A stretch of DNA of 64,000 bases from Akkermansiaceae bacterium (GTDB lineage Bacteria > Verrucomicrobiota > Verrucomicrobiia > Verrucomicrobiales > Akkermansiaceae). The stretch is from positions 2,032,483-2,096,482 of the forward strand of contig CAJJBQ010000002.1 of assembly GCA_905182405.1 (NCBI GenBank), in the 5' to 3' direction. Each line of letters opens with the position of its first letter. Positions within the stretch are counted from its first letter, which is position 1. Of this stretch, positions 53,130-62,677 are shown piece by piece. The position numbers and the translations under genes were made by a program. The notes below the pieces were generated by a model. That model was not told the origin of the DNA, searched no databases, and saw only the letters and a list, made by a program, of their open reading frames with translations.

Positions 53130-54448
53130 TGTCCTCCTCGCAAAACTTCACCGACGAATTCTCCCGTCGCGAATTCCTCCGGGATGCTTCCCGCAAATTC
53201 CTCGGCGTCAGCCTCGCCCCCATGCTTGGAGGATCCCTCGCCTCCCAAGCCTTCGCTGAAAAAACATCGGTAACAAAAACGGGTAGCGCCACCAATGTTA
53301 TCTTCCTCAACATGGCGGGAGGGATGAGCCACCTCGACACCTTCGACCTCAAACCCGGCCAAGATGTCCAAGGTCCCGTCAAAGGAATCCCCACCACTGC
53401 GGACGGGCTCCAGATTGCCAGCTACCTCCCCCGAACCGCAGAGATCATGCGGGAAGTCTGCACAATCCACTCCATGCAGTCGAAGCAAGGAGACCACGAC
53501 CAAGCCAGCTACATCCTCCACAAGGGCTACGAGCAACTCGGCACCATCGTCCACCCCGCCATTGGGAGTTGGGTCAACCGACTGAAAGGCACCGAGAACG
53601 CTACCCTCCCCGGATACATCGCTGTCAACAGCCCCGCCAACATGATCGGGGCCGGCTGGATGGGAGCCAAATTCGCGCCCGCAGTCGTCACAAATCCCGA
53701 AAAAGGATTGGAAGGAACCACCAGACATCCCTCCGTCAGCGAAGAAGATTTCGAACGACGTCTCAGCCTCGCCGATACCGTCAATCAACGCTTCCACCGC
53801 GAAAACCCCTCTCCCAATGCCAAGAACTTTGGAACCCTCTTCGACGAAGCAGTCCGCGTCATGAAGAGCGAAGACCTCGCCGCCTTCGACCTCACTAAAG
53901 AAACCCCTGCACTCCGAAATCGCTACGGCCGGGACGCCTTCGGACAAGGCTGCCTCCTCGCCCGCCGACTCGTCGAACACGGCGTGCGCTTCACCGAAGT
54001 TACCCTCGGCGGCTGGGACACCCACTACGACAATTTCACCGCCGTGCAAGCCCGCTGCCAAATCCTCGACTCCGCCTACAGCACCCTCATCACCGACCTC
54101 AAGGAACGCGGCCTCCTCAATTCCACCCTAGTCGTCCTCAGCTCCGAATTCGGACGAACGCCGGACATCCAGAAAGAACATCGCAATGGCCGAAGCCACC
54201 ACCCCGGAGCCTTCACCAGCCTCCTCGCCGGCGGCGGCGTCAAAGGTGGACAGATCTACGGAAAAACCGACGAACACGCCCGCACCGTGACCGAAAATCC
54301 AGTCACCTTCCACGACCTAAATTCCACCATCGCCCACAGCCTCGGCCTCAATCACACCAAAGTCATCCACTCCCCCAGCAACCGCCCCTTCCGCATGGCC
54401 GGCCCCGATAAGGAAGACGCTGGTCCGGTCATCGAGATCTTCGGCTAG
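53129..54448 (+). CDS. DUF1501 domain protein, Tat-exported
   Basis: A 439-residue DUF1501 protein with a twin-arginine signal (SRREFLRDASRKFLGVSLAP). Core motifs are VIFLNMAGGMSHLDTFDLKP, ARRLVEHGVRFTEVTLGGWD and LVVLSSEFGRTPDIQKEHRN, as in the sulfatase/alkaline-phosphatase-like superfamily; the metal ligands of true phosphatases are only partly preserved. DUF1549/DUF1553 and DUF1501 genes are neighbours in hundreds of PVC genomes according to general knowledge, and this pair fits that rule. It closes the exported-protein island. Confidence 0.92.
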   Translation: MSSSQNFTDEFSRREFLRDASRKFLGVSLAPMLGGSLASQAFAEKTSVTKTGSATNVIFLNMAGGMSHLDTFDLKPGQDVQGPVKGIPTTADGLQIASYLPRTAEIMREVCTIHSMQSKQGDHDQASYILHKGYEQLGTIVHPAIGSWVNRLKGTENATLPGYIAVNSPANMIGAGWMGAKFAPAVVTNPEKGLEGTTRHPSVSEEDFERRLSLADTVNQRFHRENPSPNAKNFGTLFDEAVRVMKSEDLAAFDLTKETPALRNRYGRDAFGQGCLLARRLVEHGVRFTEVTLGGWDTHYDNFTAVQARCQILDSAYSTLITDLKERGLLNSTLVVLSSEFGRTPDIQKEHRNGRSHHPGAFTSLLAGGGVKGGQIYGKTDEHARTVTENPVTFHDLNSTIAHSLGLNHTKVIHSPSNRPFRMAGPDKEDAGPVIEIFG

Positions 54449-54587
54449 ATCCTGCATTAGAAGGGTTTAGCGCTCTTCAATTCGCCTCAGATTCAAGGCA
54501 GATTTTGGAGTAATCTGCGTCCTGCTCACTCAGAATTCAAACTCAAGGAACCCTTCCCGGATCACGCACCGAAGGGTGAAATTCCTG

Positions 54588-54749
54588 TTAGAACAGCCGT
54601 CTCGTTGGGCCGTCGACCAGCATCCAAATTCCAAGATGCTCATCGCGCAATAATCGCTCGCCGATCCCTTTGACGGTGCCCTCAAGCTCCCAACCCCGAA
54701 AGAAAATCCCTAGCAGTGCTGCCCTTGGGCCGGGATTGGAAGGGGGCAA
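54588..54749 (-). other. Possible small ORF or remnant in the 54.45-54.79 kb gap
   Basis: On the minus strand a 53-codon frame from TTG at 54749 to TAA at 54588 ends FFRGWELEGTVKGIGERLLR and then DEHLGIWMLVDGPTRRLF, which is unusually protein-like. It overlaps no gene. No family was recognised. It may be the end of a lost gene or a real short protein. The remainder of this 340-base gap shows nothing else. Confidence 0.25.
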
Positions 54750-54789
54750 TGCCCTTGTCGAGGGGGCGGATTCGGCGATACTTTGAGCC

Positions 54790-55476
54790 GTGAAGCCCTA
54801 CATTCAATTGGACAAAACCAGTCTTCCCGATGGAACCCTGCTCTCCCTGCATAAGCAAGACGGAGAATTTGTCATGCAATATAACGGGTTGGAGTTGATG
54901 AGCACAAACCTGACATGGTCCGAACAGATGCTTGCGGATTTGGGCTGTATCGATCTGTTGGAAGGGGCGCCAACCCGGCCGGAGCACCCCCGGGTGCTTA
55001 TTGGCGGGTTGGGCATGGGATTCACCCTCAAGCGGGTTCTCGAGTTGGTGGGCTCGCCGGCCACCATCGATGTCGCAGAATTGATGAGTCGGGTCATCGA
55101 ATGGAACCGCACCTACCTAGTTGAGCACAATGGCCCCTTGCTCGAAGACCCGAGAACGAACGTGATTCTCGCCGATCTCTTCGACTGCCTCGGAGAAGGT
55201 GACCACTACGATGCGATCCTAATCGATATCGACGACACGCCCGACGCGCTGATCACCGTGGACAATGTAAAGCTCTACACGCCAAGTTTTCTGTCACTGC
55301 TGCGGAAATCGCTCAATCCGGGCGGCTGTCTGGCCTACTGGATGGCGATGCCATCGCCGAAACTCGAGAAAGCGCTAAAGAAAGCCGGCTTCAATTTGGA
55401 GGCACATCCGGCGAAACCCCATGAGCAATCAGAACGGGCGATACACCGGATCTATGTCGCCCGCCTGATTTTATAG
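54790..55476 (+). CDS. Spermidine synthase-like methyltransferase-fold protein
   Basis: A 228-residue protein with the Rossmann core of polyamine synthases: VLIGGLGMGFTLKRVLELVG near residue 74, IDVAELMSRVIEWNRTYL, TNVILADLFDCLGEGDHYDA and AILIDIDDTPDALI. The motif order matches the spermidine synthase superfamily, but the N-terminal beta-hairpin domain is short and the second Asp-containing motif is altered (DIDDTPD), so it may use another substrate. Cytosolic, no signal. A single gene. Confidence 0.85.
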   Translation: MKPYIQLDKTSLPDGTLLSLHKQDGEFVMQYNGLELMSTNLTWSEQMLADLGCIDLLEGAPTRPEHPRVLIGGLGMGFTLKRVLELVGSPATIDVAELMSRVIEWNRTYLVEHNGPLLEDPRTNVILADLFDCLGEGDHYDAILIDIDDTPDALITVDNVKLYTPSFLSLLRKSLNPGGCLAYWMAMPSPKLEKALKKAGFNLEAHPAKPHEQSERAIHRIYVARLIL

Positions 55477-55507
55477 TCGTAAGGGAAACGCTAATTAAAT
55501 CAGCGAA

Positions 55508-55801
55508 CCGCTGCGCCGCTCGGGAGCTATAGTGCCACGAATAACTGGCAACCGAAGCGACCTCGATGGACTTTCCCAAATCTACCAAAACCAATCCACC
55601 ATTGCTCCCCTGCGCAAAAAAATTACGGGAAGGATCATCCTCTCCGCGCGGAATGAGACCATCATTCAAAACCTTAAGAGAACCAGCCAGCCGGTCCGCG
55701 GTTCCTCCTACCACTCGAAAAGTCGCCTGACCCGCCGCATCATTCGTCGCCGGAGCCGGGATCTTCTCGAGCTGGAAATGGGAACCATCAATTCGTCCAC
55801 T
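55508..55801 (-). pseudogene. Fragment of a PVC exported protein
   Basis: The minus frame reads DGSHFQLEKIPAPATNDAAG, FRVVGGTADRLAGSLKVLND and LVLVDLGKSIEVASVASYSW followed by HYSSRAAQRF, then leaves homology. The last part matches the 'DLGxxxxVAxVxTYSWHxxxRAxQ' segment common in large exported PVC proteins. In-frame stops at both sides (TAA at 55802-55804) show it is not a gene. The further upstream minus frame to 55990 encodes hydrophobic residues but no recognisable protein; the 55.80-56.25 kb stretch has nothing else. Confidence 0.6.
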
Positions 55802-56270
55802 TTAGACGACAGCATAGAGAAAAACAAGGGGAGTCAAACTAGCAAAGAGAATCCACAATGGAAGCAAGGACCCCCAAAGCCGTGCCCATCTTAAAAAGAA
55901 GGACACCACTACTCGCGACCACCAAAAGAAAGTGCCTACAATACCGAAGAATCTGAAATTTCGTGAAAATCCTTGAACCCGGCACACCATCCCTGAATTA
56001 CCAAATAGTTAGCTCCCAATTGCAGCTCTCTTGCCAACTAGGCGCGGACATGGCTCCATTGCCGAATCACCGTCCTCCTTTTCTAATCATCCGATGACAC
56101 GATCATCTGGACCACCTAAACCAATTTACCACTGTCGGTATGCGGAAACCTCCAACACCATTCCATCCAACAGTCCACCCTCATTCCAAGGACTTTCTAT
56201 TGCTTTTTAGTGATAAAACTTAGTCTTTTGAGGATTTGACGGGTTTACATCAATCGTGTCAACTTTGTGG

Positions 56271-59200
56271 ATGCGAGTCATTCCCATCTTCGCCTTCCTC
56301 CTATTTTCACTTTCGTGCCACGGCCAGGTCCGCATTAACGAATTAATGGCTTCAAACGTGCGGTCGTTCCCTGACGTCGCCGACTTCGACGATTACCCCG
56401 ATTGGATCGAACTCCACAACACGTCTCCGGAGACCCAGTCGCTCACCGACTACTATCTCAGCGACGACCCCGACACTCCCACCAAATGGCAGTTTCCCTA
56501 CGGTTCCAACATCGCAGCGGATGAATATCTCGCCGTCTTCGCCGACGGTTTTGACGTCAGCAAAGGCGAATCGTATCAGCGCGAATATTGGCCGCGTTCC
56601 AGTTACACCACCATCAGACATCACACCAATTTCAAACTCTCGTCCTCAGGAGAAACCCTCTTTCTCCACCGGACGGTTCGCGACTATCAGCTCCGCCTCC
56701 CACTCGCCTCAACCTGGAGATACTACGATGCCGCAACACCGCCGACAGAGACATGGAAAACCCCGGGATTCGATGACAGCTCTTGGTCTTCCGATACCGC
56801 ACGCTTCGGATACCTCGCGCCCGCTCTACCGGACCTCGTCACGCAAATCGACTTCGGCGACGATCCCGCAAGTAAACCCATCACGACCTATTTCCGAAAA
56901 AAATTCACTATCCCGGAAAACCTCTTCAGTTTTGGCGATCACAGTATCACTTTCCGCTACAACGACGGAGCGATCATTTACCTCAACGGCCAAGAACTGG
57001 ACCGTCTCAATCTTGGAAACAGTGTTTCCCACGGAAGCAGTGCACAAGAAGAGGTCGGATCCTACGGCGCAATCGCCGAGAAGACCATCGAACTCCCGAA
57101 TGACCTCGTCATTCGCGGTGAAAATATCTTCGCTGTTGAGCTCCACCAAGCCTCCGCCCAAAGCGAGGATCTCTTTTTTGAGTTCACCTCAACCATCACA
57201 GGATTTTCCGGATTCAGACAGAGGGATTACGGAACCGAAACCCAAGGCAAGAACTGGTCATACCTCGACGACAACCGCGAGCCTGATCCCACTTGGGCTG
57301 ACTACGACTTTGATGATTCCGCCTGGTCCACTGGAAACAGCCCCATGGGCTACTTCAATGGCGCTTTTAATACTGACCCCACGCTCACCCTCATCGACTT
57401 CGGAGGCGACTCCTCAGACAAGACAATCACGAGCTATTTCCGTTCTAATTTCGACATTGCTGACCCGGCGGGCGTCGCCGGTCTCCGCCTTACTCTCGAT
57501 TCCGACGACGGAGCCGTGATCTACATTAACGGCGTGGAAGTCGCACGGGAAAATCTCCCCTCGGATGCCCTCGATTCGACCACACTCGCCACCGATGAGA
57601 CCTCCGGTTTAGGCCGGGCTACTCGAAGGATATTTCTAATCGCCGACAATACCAACCTCGTCGCCGGAGACAACTCCATCGCGGTGGAGGTCCACCAATC
57701 AAGTGCCCGCTCCCCGGCCATGCTCTTCGATCTTTCTGTTGAAACTTACACCTTTCAAGCCCTCGAGTTAATCGATGAAATCCCTTTCGCAACCCAAGTC
57801 AGTGACGTCTCGATCGGCCGAAATCCGGCAAACCCGGATCAATGGGTTAACTATGCTTCACCCACCCCGGAAGCTCCTAATTCCGGCCCTGCCGTCACCT
57901 CCCTCCGGGAGGAAAGCACCTCCGCTGACATTTCACCCGCCGCCGGCCTCTCCCCGGACTCCGTCAGCGTGTCAATCTCCGCTGCCGCCGGTGACATTTA
58001 TTTCACGCTCGATGGCTCAAATCCGAACGTTGAATCTTCACTCTACTCCGCACCATTCGAGCTGACAGAAAGTACCGTGGTCCGTGCACGCGTCTTTGAA
58101 CCAGGAAAAGTTGCTGGTGAAATTGTCACCAGCACCTACCTGATCGGAGAATCTTTTGCCAGCGGCCTTCCCGTCCTCTCCCTCTCCGCGCCACCGGAAA
58201 CTCTCTTTGGAAGCCAGATTGGTATCTACGGAGCCAAAAATGCATCTGGAGGAAGCGTCCACAAGAGAGTCGACGCTCCTGGCCACCTCGAGTTCTTCCC
58301 TGTCGATGGCAGTGAAGGCTTCGCCGTAAACGGAGGATTTCGCCTCGGCGGTGAAAACAACTGGGCCTCCCACGCCCAGAAAGCGTTCAACTTCGCCACT
58401 CGCGGAAAGTATGGCGATGATGCAATCACCTACGACCTCTTCCCCGGTTCCGGCATCCCGCAATTCACCGCCCTCACCATTCGCGAGGGAGGCGACGATT
58501 GGTCGCAAGCTCGACTCACCGATGGAATTTTTGAGCCCCTCACCAAGGAAACAATGGAGGTCGAAGCCAACCGCATTCGCTCCGCCGTCCTCTTCGTCAA
58601 TGGCGAATACTGGGGACACTACAACATCCGTGACCGCTGGGATGATAATTGGTTCTTCCAAGAATACGGCACCAACGATGGCGCGTATGATCGAATCATC
58701 GCCGGCCAAAGTGGCGCCGACAACGGCACCCGCGATGATTGGGACGCCCTCTACTCATTCATTTCTTCAAACGATGTGAACGACCCACAAATATGGGCCA
58801 TTATCGAATCCCGCATTGAGATCGACAGCCTCATTGACTTCGTGATCGCGGAAAGTTACGGGAGAAATTCCAGTTGGGGCGGCAACCGCGAATGGTGGCG
58901 CGACCACCGCCCGGGCTCCAAGTGGCGCTGGTTCATCCCGGACATGGACCGGACATTTGGCAATACCTCGAACTCTGCTCGGTTCGCCGATCTGATCGAC
59001 AGAGAAACCACGACCCAGCATCTGGCCAACAGTCCTATTTTTCGGACAAGACTAGCCCAACGCAGTGCCGCTCTGATGGCTTCTACTCTCTCGCAAAACC
59101 GCGTCCACGGACTGATCGAGACCCTCGGCGGAGCCACCGCCCCCGAAATCCAACGTCAACTCGACCGCTGGGGCCGTCCCCGGATTGATGACTATCAGGA

Positions 59201-61970
59201 CTCCCTCGACCGTATGAAGAATTTCGCCAGCGATCGCTCGAATGGTTTCCTTGCTGAAGTTGCCAACGAGTTCAACCTCGATGACGCCATCTCCTCCAAT
59301 CTCAACAAAACCGGAGAAGGTTCGTTCCGCGTCGCCGGTATTCCCGTCGCAGCACAAACCCTGGCTCTCTTCCCAAACATCGAAGCGACAATCGAAGCGC
59401 TCCCCGCTCCGGGCTATCGTTTCGACCACTGGACCGGAATTAGCGGCGATGCCAAAACCACTTTCGTCCTTCCCGCCGATCAAACAATCACGGCGCATTT
59501 TGTTCCCGATTCCTCCACCGCGACCTCCGGAACCCTTAGCTCGAACACCACCTTCTCCGCAGCCAATTCACCTTACGTTGTCACCAGCGATCTCATCGTT
59601 CCGGCAGGCGTCACCCTCACCCTCGAACCCGGCGTCGTCCTCGAGTTCCAGCAAGGCGTGAATCTCAGAGTCATCGGCACCCTCCTCGTCAGAGGAACTG
59701 CCGCCTCAAAAATCACCTTTCAGGGCCACCACGGAAGCACTTGGGGAGGCGCCTCATTCGAGCAACCCACCACCCAATCCATCATCACCCACCTCGTCCT
59801 TCGCGACGCCTCCCGTGGCGTCGATGCCACCATCTACCCCTCCGCTATTTCCGGACTCGATGCAGATGTCGTGATCGACTTCCTCGACATCGGAGCCTCC
59901 CGTGGCCCCCTCTTTTTCCGGGGGGGATCACTCCTTCTCAGCGATTCAATCATCGCCATCCCTCTCACCGGTGACGGTCTCAACGTCAAACAAGGAAGCG
60001 CCGAAACCCTCCGCTGCACCTTCACCGGAAACACCTCCCCTGACACCGATGCCATCGACTACGATGGCGTGATCGACGGTATCATCAAAGACTGCCGCAT
60101 CTACAATTTCCAGGGCTTCAACAGCGACGGCATCGACACTGGCGAGCAGTGCGTCAATTGCCTCATCGAAGGAAACACCATCTTTTACAACTCCGACAAA
60201 GGCATCTCGGTAGGCCAGGGCTCGACCGTCATCCTTCGTAACAACCTCATCGTTGGCTGCGCTCAGGGCGTGGGCGTCAAGGACGCGGGATCCACCATCC
60301 TCATCGACCAGAACACCTTCGTCGATTGCGCCGAGGCCGTCGCCGTCTTCGAGAAAAATTTCGGTTCCGGTGGTGGCATTGCTACCGTTACCAACTGTAT
60401 CTTCGCCGGCTGCGATCAACCTGCCACCGTGGACTCACTCTCAACTCTCACCGTCTCCTACAGCTTCAGCAACACCCTCCCACTAGGGGGCCCTAACAAC
60501 CTCTTCAGCGACCCGCTCTTCGTCGACGCCCAGGCCCTTAACTTCGAACTTCAAGCAATCTCTCCGGCCATCAATTCCGGTGACCCCGCTCACTTACCCG
60601 ACCCTGACGGCTCCCGCGCCGACATGGGAGCACGCTACACCTATTCGCCCGACGACTACCCCTTCATCACCACTGGCTCTGTGGTCATCAACGAAGTCCT
60701 CGCCAATTCCGGAGACCTCACCGATTGGATCGAACTCCATAACCGTACTAATGAGGACATCGACATCAGCGGCTGGTTCCTCAGCGATGACGGATCAGAG
60801 TTAAAAAAATACCGCCTCCCCGGCGGCACCGTCATTGCCGCCAACAGTTTCCTGACCTTCTACGAGGATTCCAACTTTGGCGCCACCAGCCCCGATCCCA
60901 ATCGTCTCGAAGGCTTCGCCCTCAGCGACACTGGAGAAACCGTCCATCTCACTTCAGCCGCCAACGACCAACTCACGCAGTACCGCTTCAAAGAAAACTT
61001 TGGCCCCTCTCTTGAAGGCCAAACAATCGGCTACCATTATAAAGTGAGTAGTGACAGTTACAACTTCGTTGCGCAACAAACTCCCACTCAGTCCGCCCAA
61101 AATTCCTCTCCAAAAAGCGGCCCGATTGTCATCTCCGAAATCATGTATGCCCCTGCCGGAAACTCCGCCGCGGAATACTTCGAACTCCTCAACATTAGCA
61201 GTGCTCCGATTAACTTCTACGACACCGCCCGCAATGCCGGATGGCGAATCGCCGATGGCGTCGTCTTTGAGTTTCCTGTCTCCTCCCCAGTCACGCTTGC
61301 CCCGGGAGCGAGACTCATTCTCACACAGAACGTCGCTGCCTTTAACTCGAAATTTACCCCTCAACCCGGCACCCTAGTCATACAATGGACCTCCGGGAAA
61401 CTCTCGAACGGCGGTGAAACCCTCCAACTCGACCGCCCTGGGCCCCTCGATTCCTCCGGCGAACTCACCTACGTCCGCGTCGACCGGGTCAACTACGACG
61501 ACGATCTCCCCTGGGACATCGGAGTGGATGGCACCGGTCTCGCTCTCTCAAAAATCGTCGAGATCGATTACGGAAACGACTTCATCAATTGGGCCGCCAC
61601 CGCTGCCAGCCCCGGTTCATTTCTTTCCGGCGGAAATTATAACAGCTGGGCGGCTAGTTTTAACATCACAGACCCCTACGGAGATGACGATGGCGACCAA
61701 CTAGGCAACCTCCTCGAATACGCCCTCGATACAGACCCCACCATCCCTAGCTTCGTCCAGCCCCTCTCAGTGGCTCACAATGGAAACACTGCCACCCTCA
61801 GCTACTCCGGCTCTCTTCACCGGGACGATCTCGACGTCGCACTCGAAACATCGCTAGACCTCATCAACTGGACCGTTATCCCGACCTTCTCCATCGATGG
61901 CTTCCGCAAAACCACCCGCAGCCAAAACGCCACCGAATTCCACCGCATCAGCGTCAGTCTCAAGCCCTAG
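56271..61970 (+). CDS. Giant exported CotH/LTD/beta-helix protein
   Basis: About 1,900 residues, exported (MRVIPIFAFLLFSLSCHGQ). Domain order, with approximate residues from the GTG at 56256: lamin-tail domain 25-140; two copies of a jelly-roll-like repeat at about 193 (IDFGDDPASKPITTYFRKKF) and 377 (LIDFGGDSSDKTITSYFRSN); chitobiase-like loop near 582; CotH kinase-like domain 640-1010 with HLEFFPVDG and WFIPDMDRTFG near 894; InlB-like repeat near 1052; right-handed beta-helix 1090-1430; two more lamin-tail domains at 1475 and 1622; a verrucomicrobial C-terminal domain near 1810 (DDDGDQLGNLLEYALDTD). The ATG at 56271 gives the best signal; GTG at 56256 is possible. Probably a cell-surface or extracellular protein; CotH phosphorylating activity is unproven. 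Confidence 0.93.
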   Translation: MRVIPIFAFLLFSLSCHGQVRINELMASNVRSFPDVADFDDYPDWIELHNTSPETQSLTDYYLSDDPDTPTKWQFPYGSNIAADEYLAVFADGFDVSKGESYQREYWPRSSYTTIRHHTNFKLSSSGETLFLHRTVRDYQLRLPLASTWRYYDAATPPTETWKTPGFDDSSWSSDTARFGYLAPALPDLVTQIDFGDDPASKPITTYFRKKFTIPENLFSFGDHSITFRYNDGAIIYLNGQELDRLNLGNSVSHGSSAQEEVGSYGAIAEKTIELPNDLVIRGENIFAVELHQASAQSEDLFFEFTSTITGFSGFRQRDYGTETQGKNWSYLDDNREPDPTWADYDFDDSAWSTGNSPMGYFNGAFNTDPTLTLIDFGGDSSDKTITSYFRSNFDIADPAGVAGLRLTLDSDDGAVIYINGVEVARENLPSDALDSTTLATDETSGLGRATRRIFLIADNTNLVAGDNSIAVEVHQSSARSPAMLFDLSVETYTFQALELIDEIPFATQVSDVSIGRNPANPDQWVNYASPTPEAPNSGPAVTSLREESTSADISPAAGLSPDSVSVSISAAAGDIYFTLDGSNPNVESSLYSAPFELTESTVVRARVFEPGKVAGEIVTSTYLIGESFASGLPVLSLSAPPETLFGSQIGIYGAKNASGGSVHKRVDAPGHLEFFPVDGSEGFAVNGGFRLGGENNWASHAQKAFNFATRGKYGDDAITYDLFPGSGIPQFTALTIREGGDDWSQARLTDGIFEPLTKETMEVEANRIRSAVLFVNGEYWGHYNIRDRWDDNWFFQEYGTNDGAYDRIIAGQSGADNGTRDDWDALYSFISSNDVNDPQIWAIIESRIEIDSLIDFVIAESYGRNSSWGGNREWWRDHRPGSKWRWFIPDMDRTFGNTSNSARFADLIDRETTTQHLANSPIFRTRLAQRSAALMASTLSQNRVHGLIETLGGATAPEIQRQLDRWGRPRIDDYQDSLDRMKNFASDRSNGFLAEVANEFNLDDAISSNLNKTGEGSFRVAGIPVAAQTLALFPNIEATIEALPAPGYRFDHWTGISGDAKTTFVLPADQTITAHFVPDSSTATSGTLSSNTTFSAANSPYVVTSDLIVPAGVTLTLEPGVVLEFQQGVNLRVIGTLLVRGTAASKITFQGHHGSTWGGASFEQPTTQSIITHLVLRDASRGVDATIYPSAISGLDADVVIDFLDIGASRGPLFFRGGSLLLSDSIIAIPLTGDGLNVKQGSAETLRCTFTGNTSPDTDAIDYDGVIDGIIKDCRIYNFQGFNSDGIDTGEQCVNCLIEGNTIFYNSDKGISVGQGSTVILRNNLIVGCAQGVGVKDAGSTILIDQNTFVDCAEAVAVFEKNFGSGGGIATVTNCIFAGCDQPATVDSLSTLTVSYSFSNTLPLGGPNNLFSDPLFVDAQALNFELQAISPAINSGDPAHLPDPDGSRADMGARYTYSPDDYPFITTGSVVINEVLANSGDLTDWIELHNRTNEDIDISGWFLSDDGSELKKYRLPGGTVIAANSFLTFYEDSNFGATSPDPNRLEGFALSDTGETVHLTSAANDQLTQYRFKENFGPSLEGQTIGYHYKVSSDSYNFVAQQTPTQSAQNSSPKSGPIVISEIMYAPAGNSAAEYFELLNISSAPINFYDTARNAGWRIADGVVFEFPVSSPVTLAPGARLILTQNVAAFNSKFTPQPGTLVIQWTSGKLSNGGETLQLDRPGPLDSSGELTYVRVDRVNYDDDLPWDIGVDGTGLALSKIVEIDYGNDFINWAATAASPGSFLSGGNYNSWAASFNITDPYGDDDGDQLGNLLEYALDTDPTIPSFVQPLSVAHNGNTATLSYSGSLHRDDLDVALETSLDLINWTVIPTFSIDGFRKTTRSQNATEFHRISVSLKP

Positions 61971-62073
61971 ATTGCCCGTTTTACGGCACCCTCAACCCAG
62001 AATCTCTACTACACCCATACCATCGTTAACTACCTATCTTCTGATCGCATCTTCAAACTGGGTATCGGAACAA

Positions 62074-62109
62074 GACCGCATCAACGAATTCATGGCGTCA
62101 AATGAAAAT
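62074..62109 (+). other. Short remnant of a lamin-tail domain start
   Basis: The plus strand reads DRINEFMASNEN, closely resembling the start of the lamin-tail domain of the giant protein upstream (VRINELMASN at about residue 24). No start, no continuation and no signal are present, so it is a leftover, perhaps from a duplicated copy. The rest of the 61.97-62.20 kb gap holds nothing recognisable. Confidence 0.35.
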
Positions 62110-62200
62110 AAGCAGGCACATCGCGTGAGAGTTGATCTCTGCTCTAGAGTTTGACAGAGATGATCCATCTGAAGCGGCAATCTTTGAAAGGGCGGGGAAA

Positions 62201-62635
62201 TCAATGGGCAATCGGCCCGCAGTTTGGACAGGGTGAGGTCCATTCAACTTCGCCAGTAGTGTAGCTTTCTTGCTTCCAGATGGGGACACGGGCTTTGATG
62301 GAATCGATGAGAAATCGATTAGCATCGAAGGCTGCTTCGCGATGGGGCGAGGTGGTAAGGGTCGCAACCGCGCAATCGCCGATGTCCAGGGTCCCGATGC
62401 GATGGACGGCGACTGCTTTGGTGATTGGAAATCTTTCCATGGTCTCGGCAAGAATACGCTCCCCCTCTTTCTGTGCGAGGATCAGGTGATGGGTGTAGCG
62501 GAGTTCGGTGACGTGGCGACCTTCGTGGTGATTGCGAACGAGGCCCTCGAAGACCACGAGGGCTCCGCAGGCGGGGTCGGCCATGTCGGCACGGAGGGCA
62601 GAGAGGTCGAGGGGAGTGTCTTGGATCGAGAACAT
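62201..62635 (-). CDS. moaE: Molybdopterin synthase catalytic subunit
   Basis: A 144-residue MoaE protein. With MoaD it adds two sulfurs to precursor Z to make molybdopterin. Seen motifs are GALVVFEGLVRNHHEGRHV, RYTHHLILAQKEGERILAE, VAVHRIGTLDIGD and the active-site region VPIWKQESYTTGEVEW with the conserved Lys. Length is normal. It lies 42 bases after the MobA-MoaD fusion gene, same strand, so both are likely one operon. Confidence 0.95.
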   Translation of the reverse strand: MFSIQDTPLDLSALRADMADPACGALVVFEGLVRNHHEGRHVTELRYTHHLILAQKEGERILAETMERFPITKAVAVHRIGTLDIGDCAVATLTTSPHREAAFDANRFLIDSIKARVPIWKQESYTTGEVEWTSPCPNCGPIAH

Positions 62636-62677
62636 GAAATTTACGAATGAGTGGAAAGACTTTAGACCTCCGCCATT

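Noticed and set aside
53126..54061. 311-codon minus-strand frame opposite DUF1501
   Set aside because: Antisense shadow; the plus-strand frame carries a Tat signal and family motifs.
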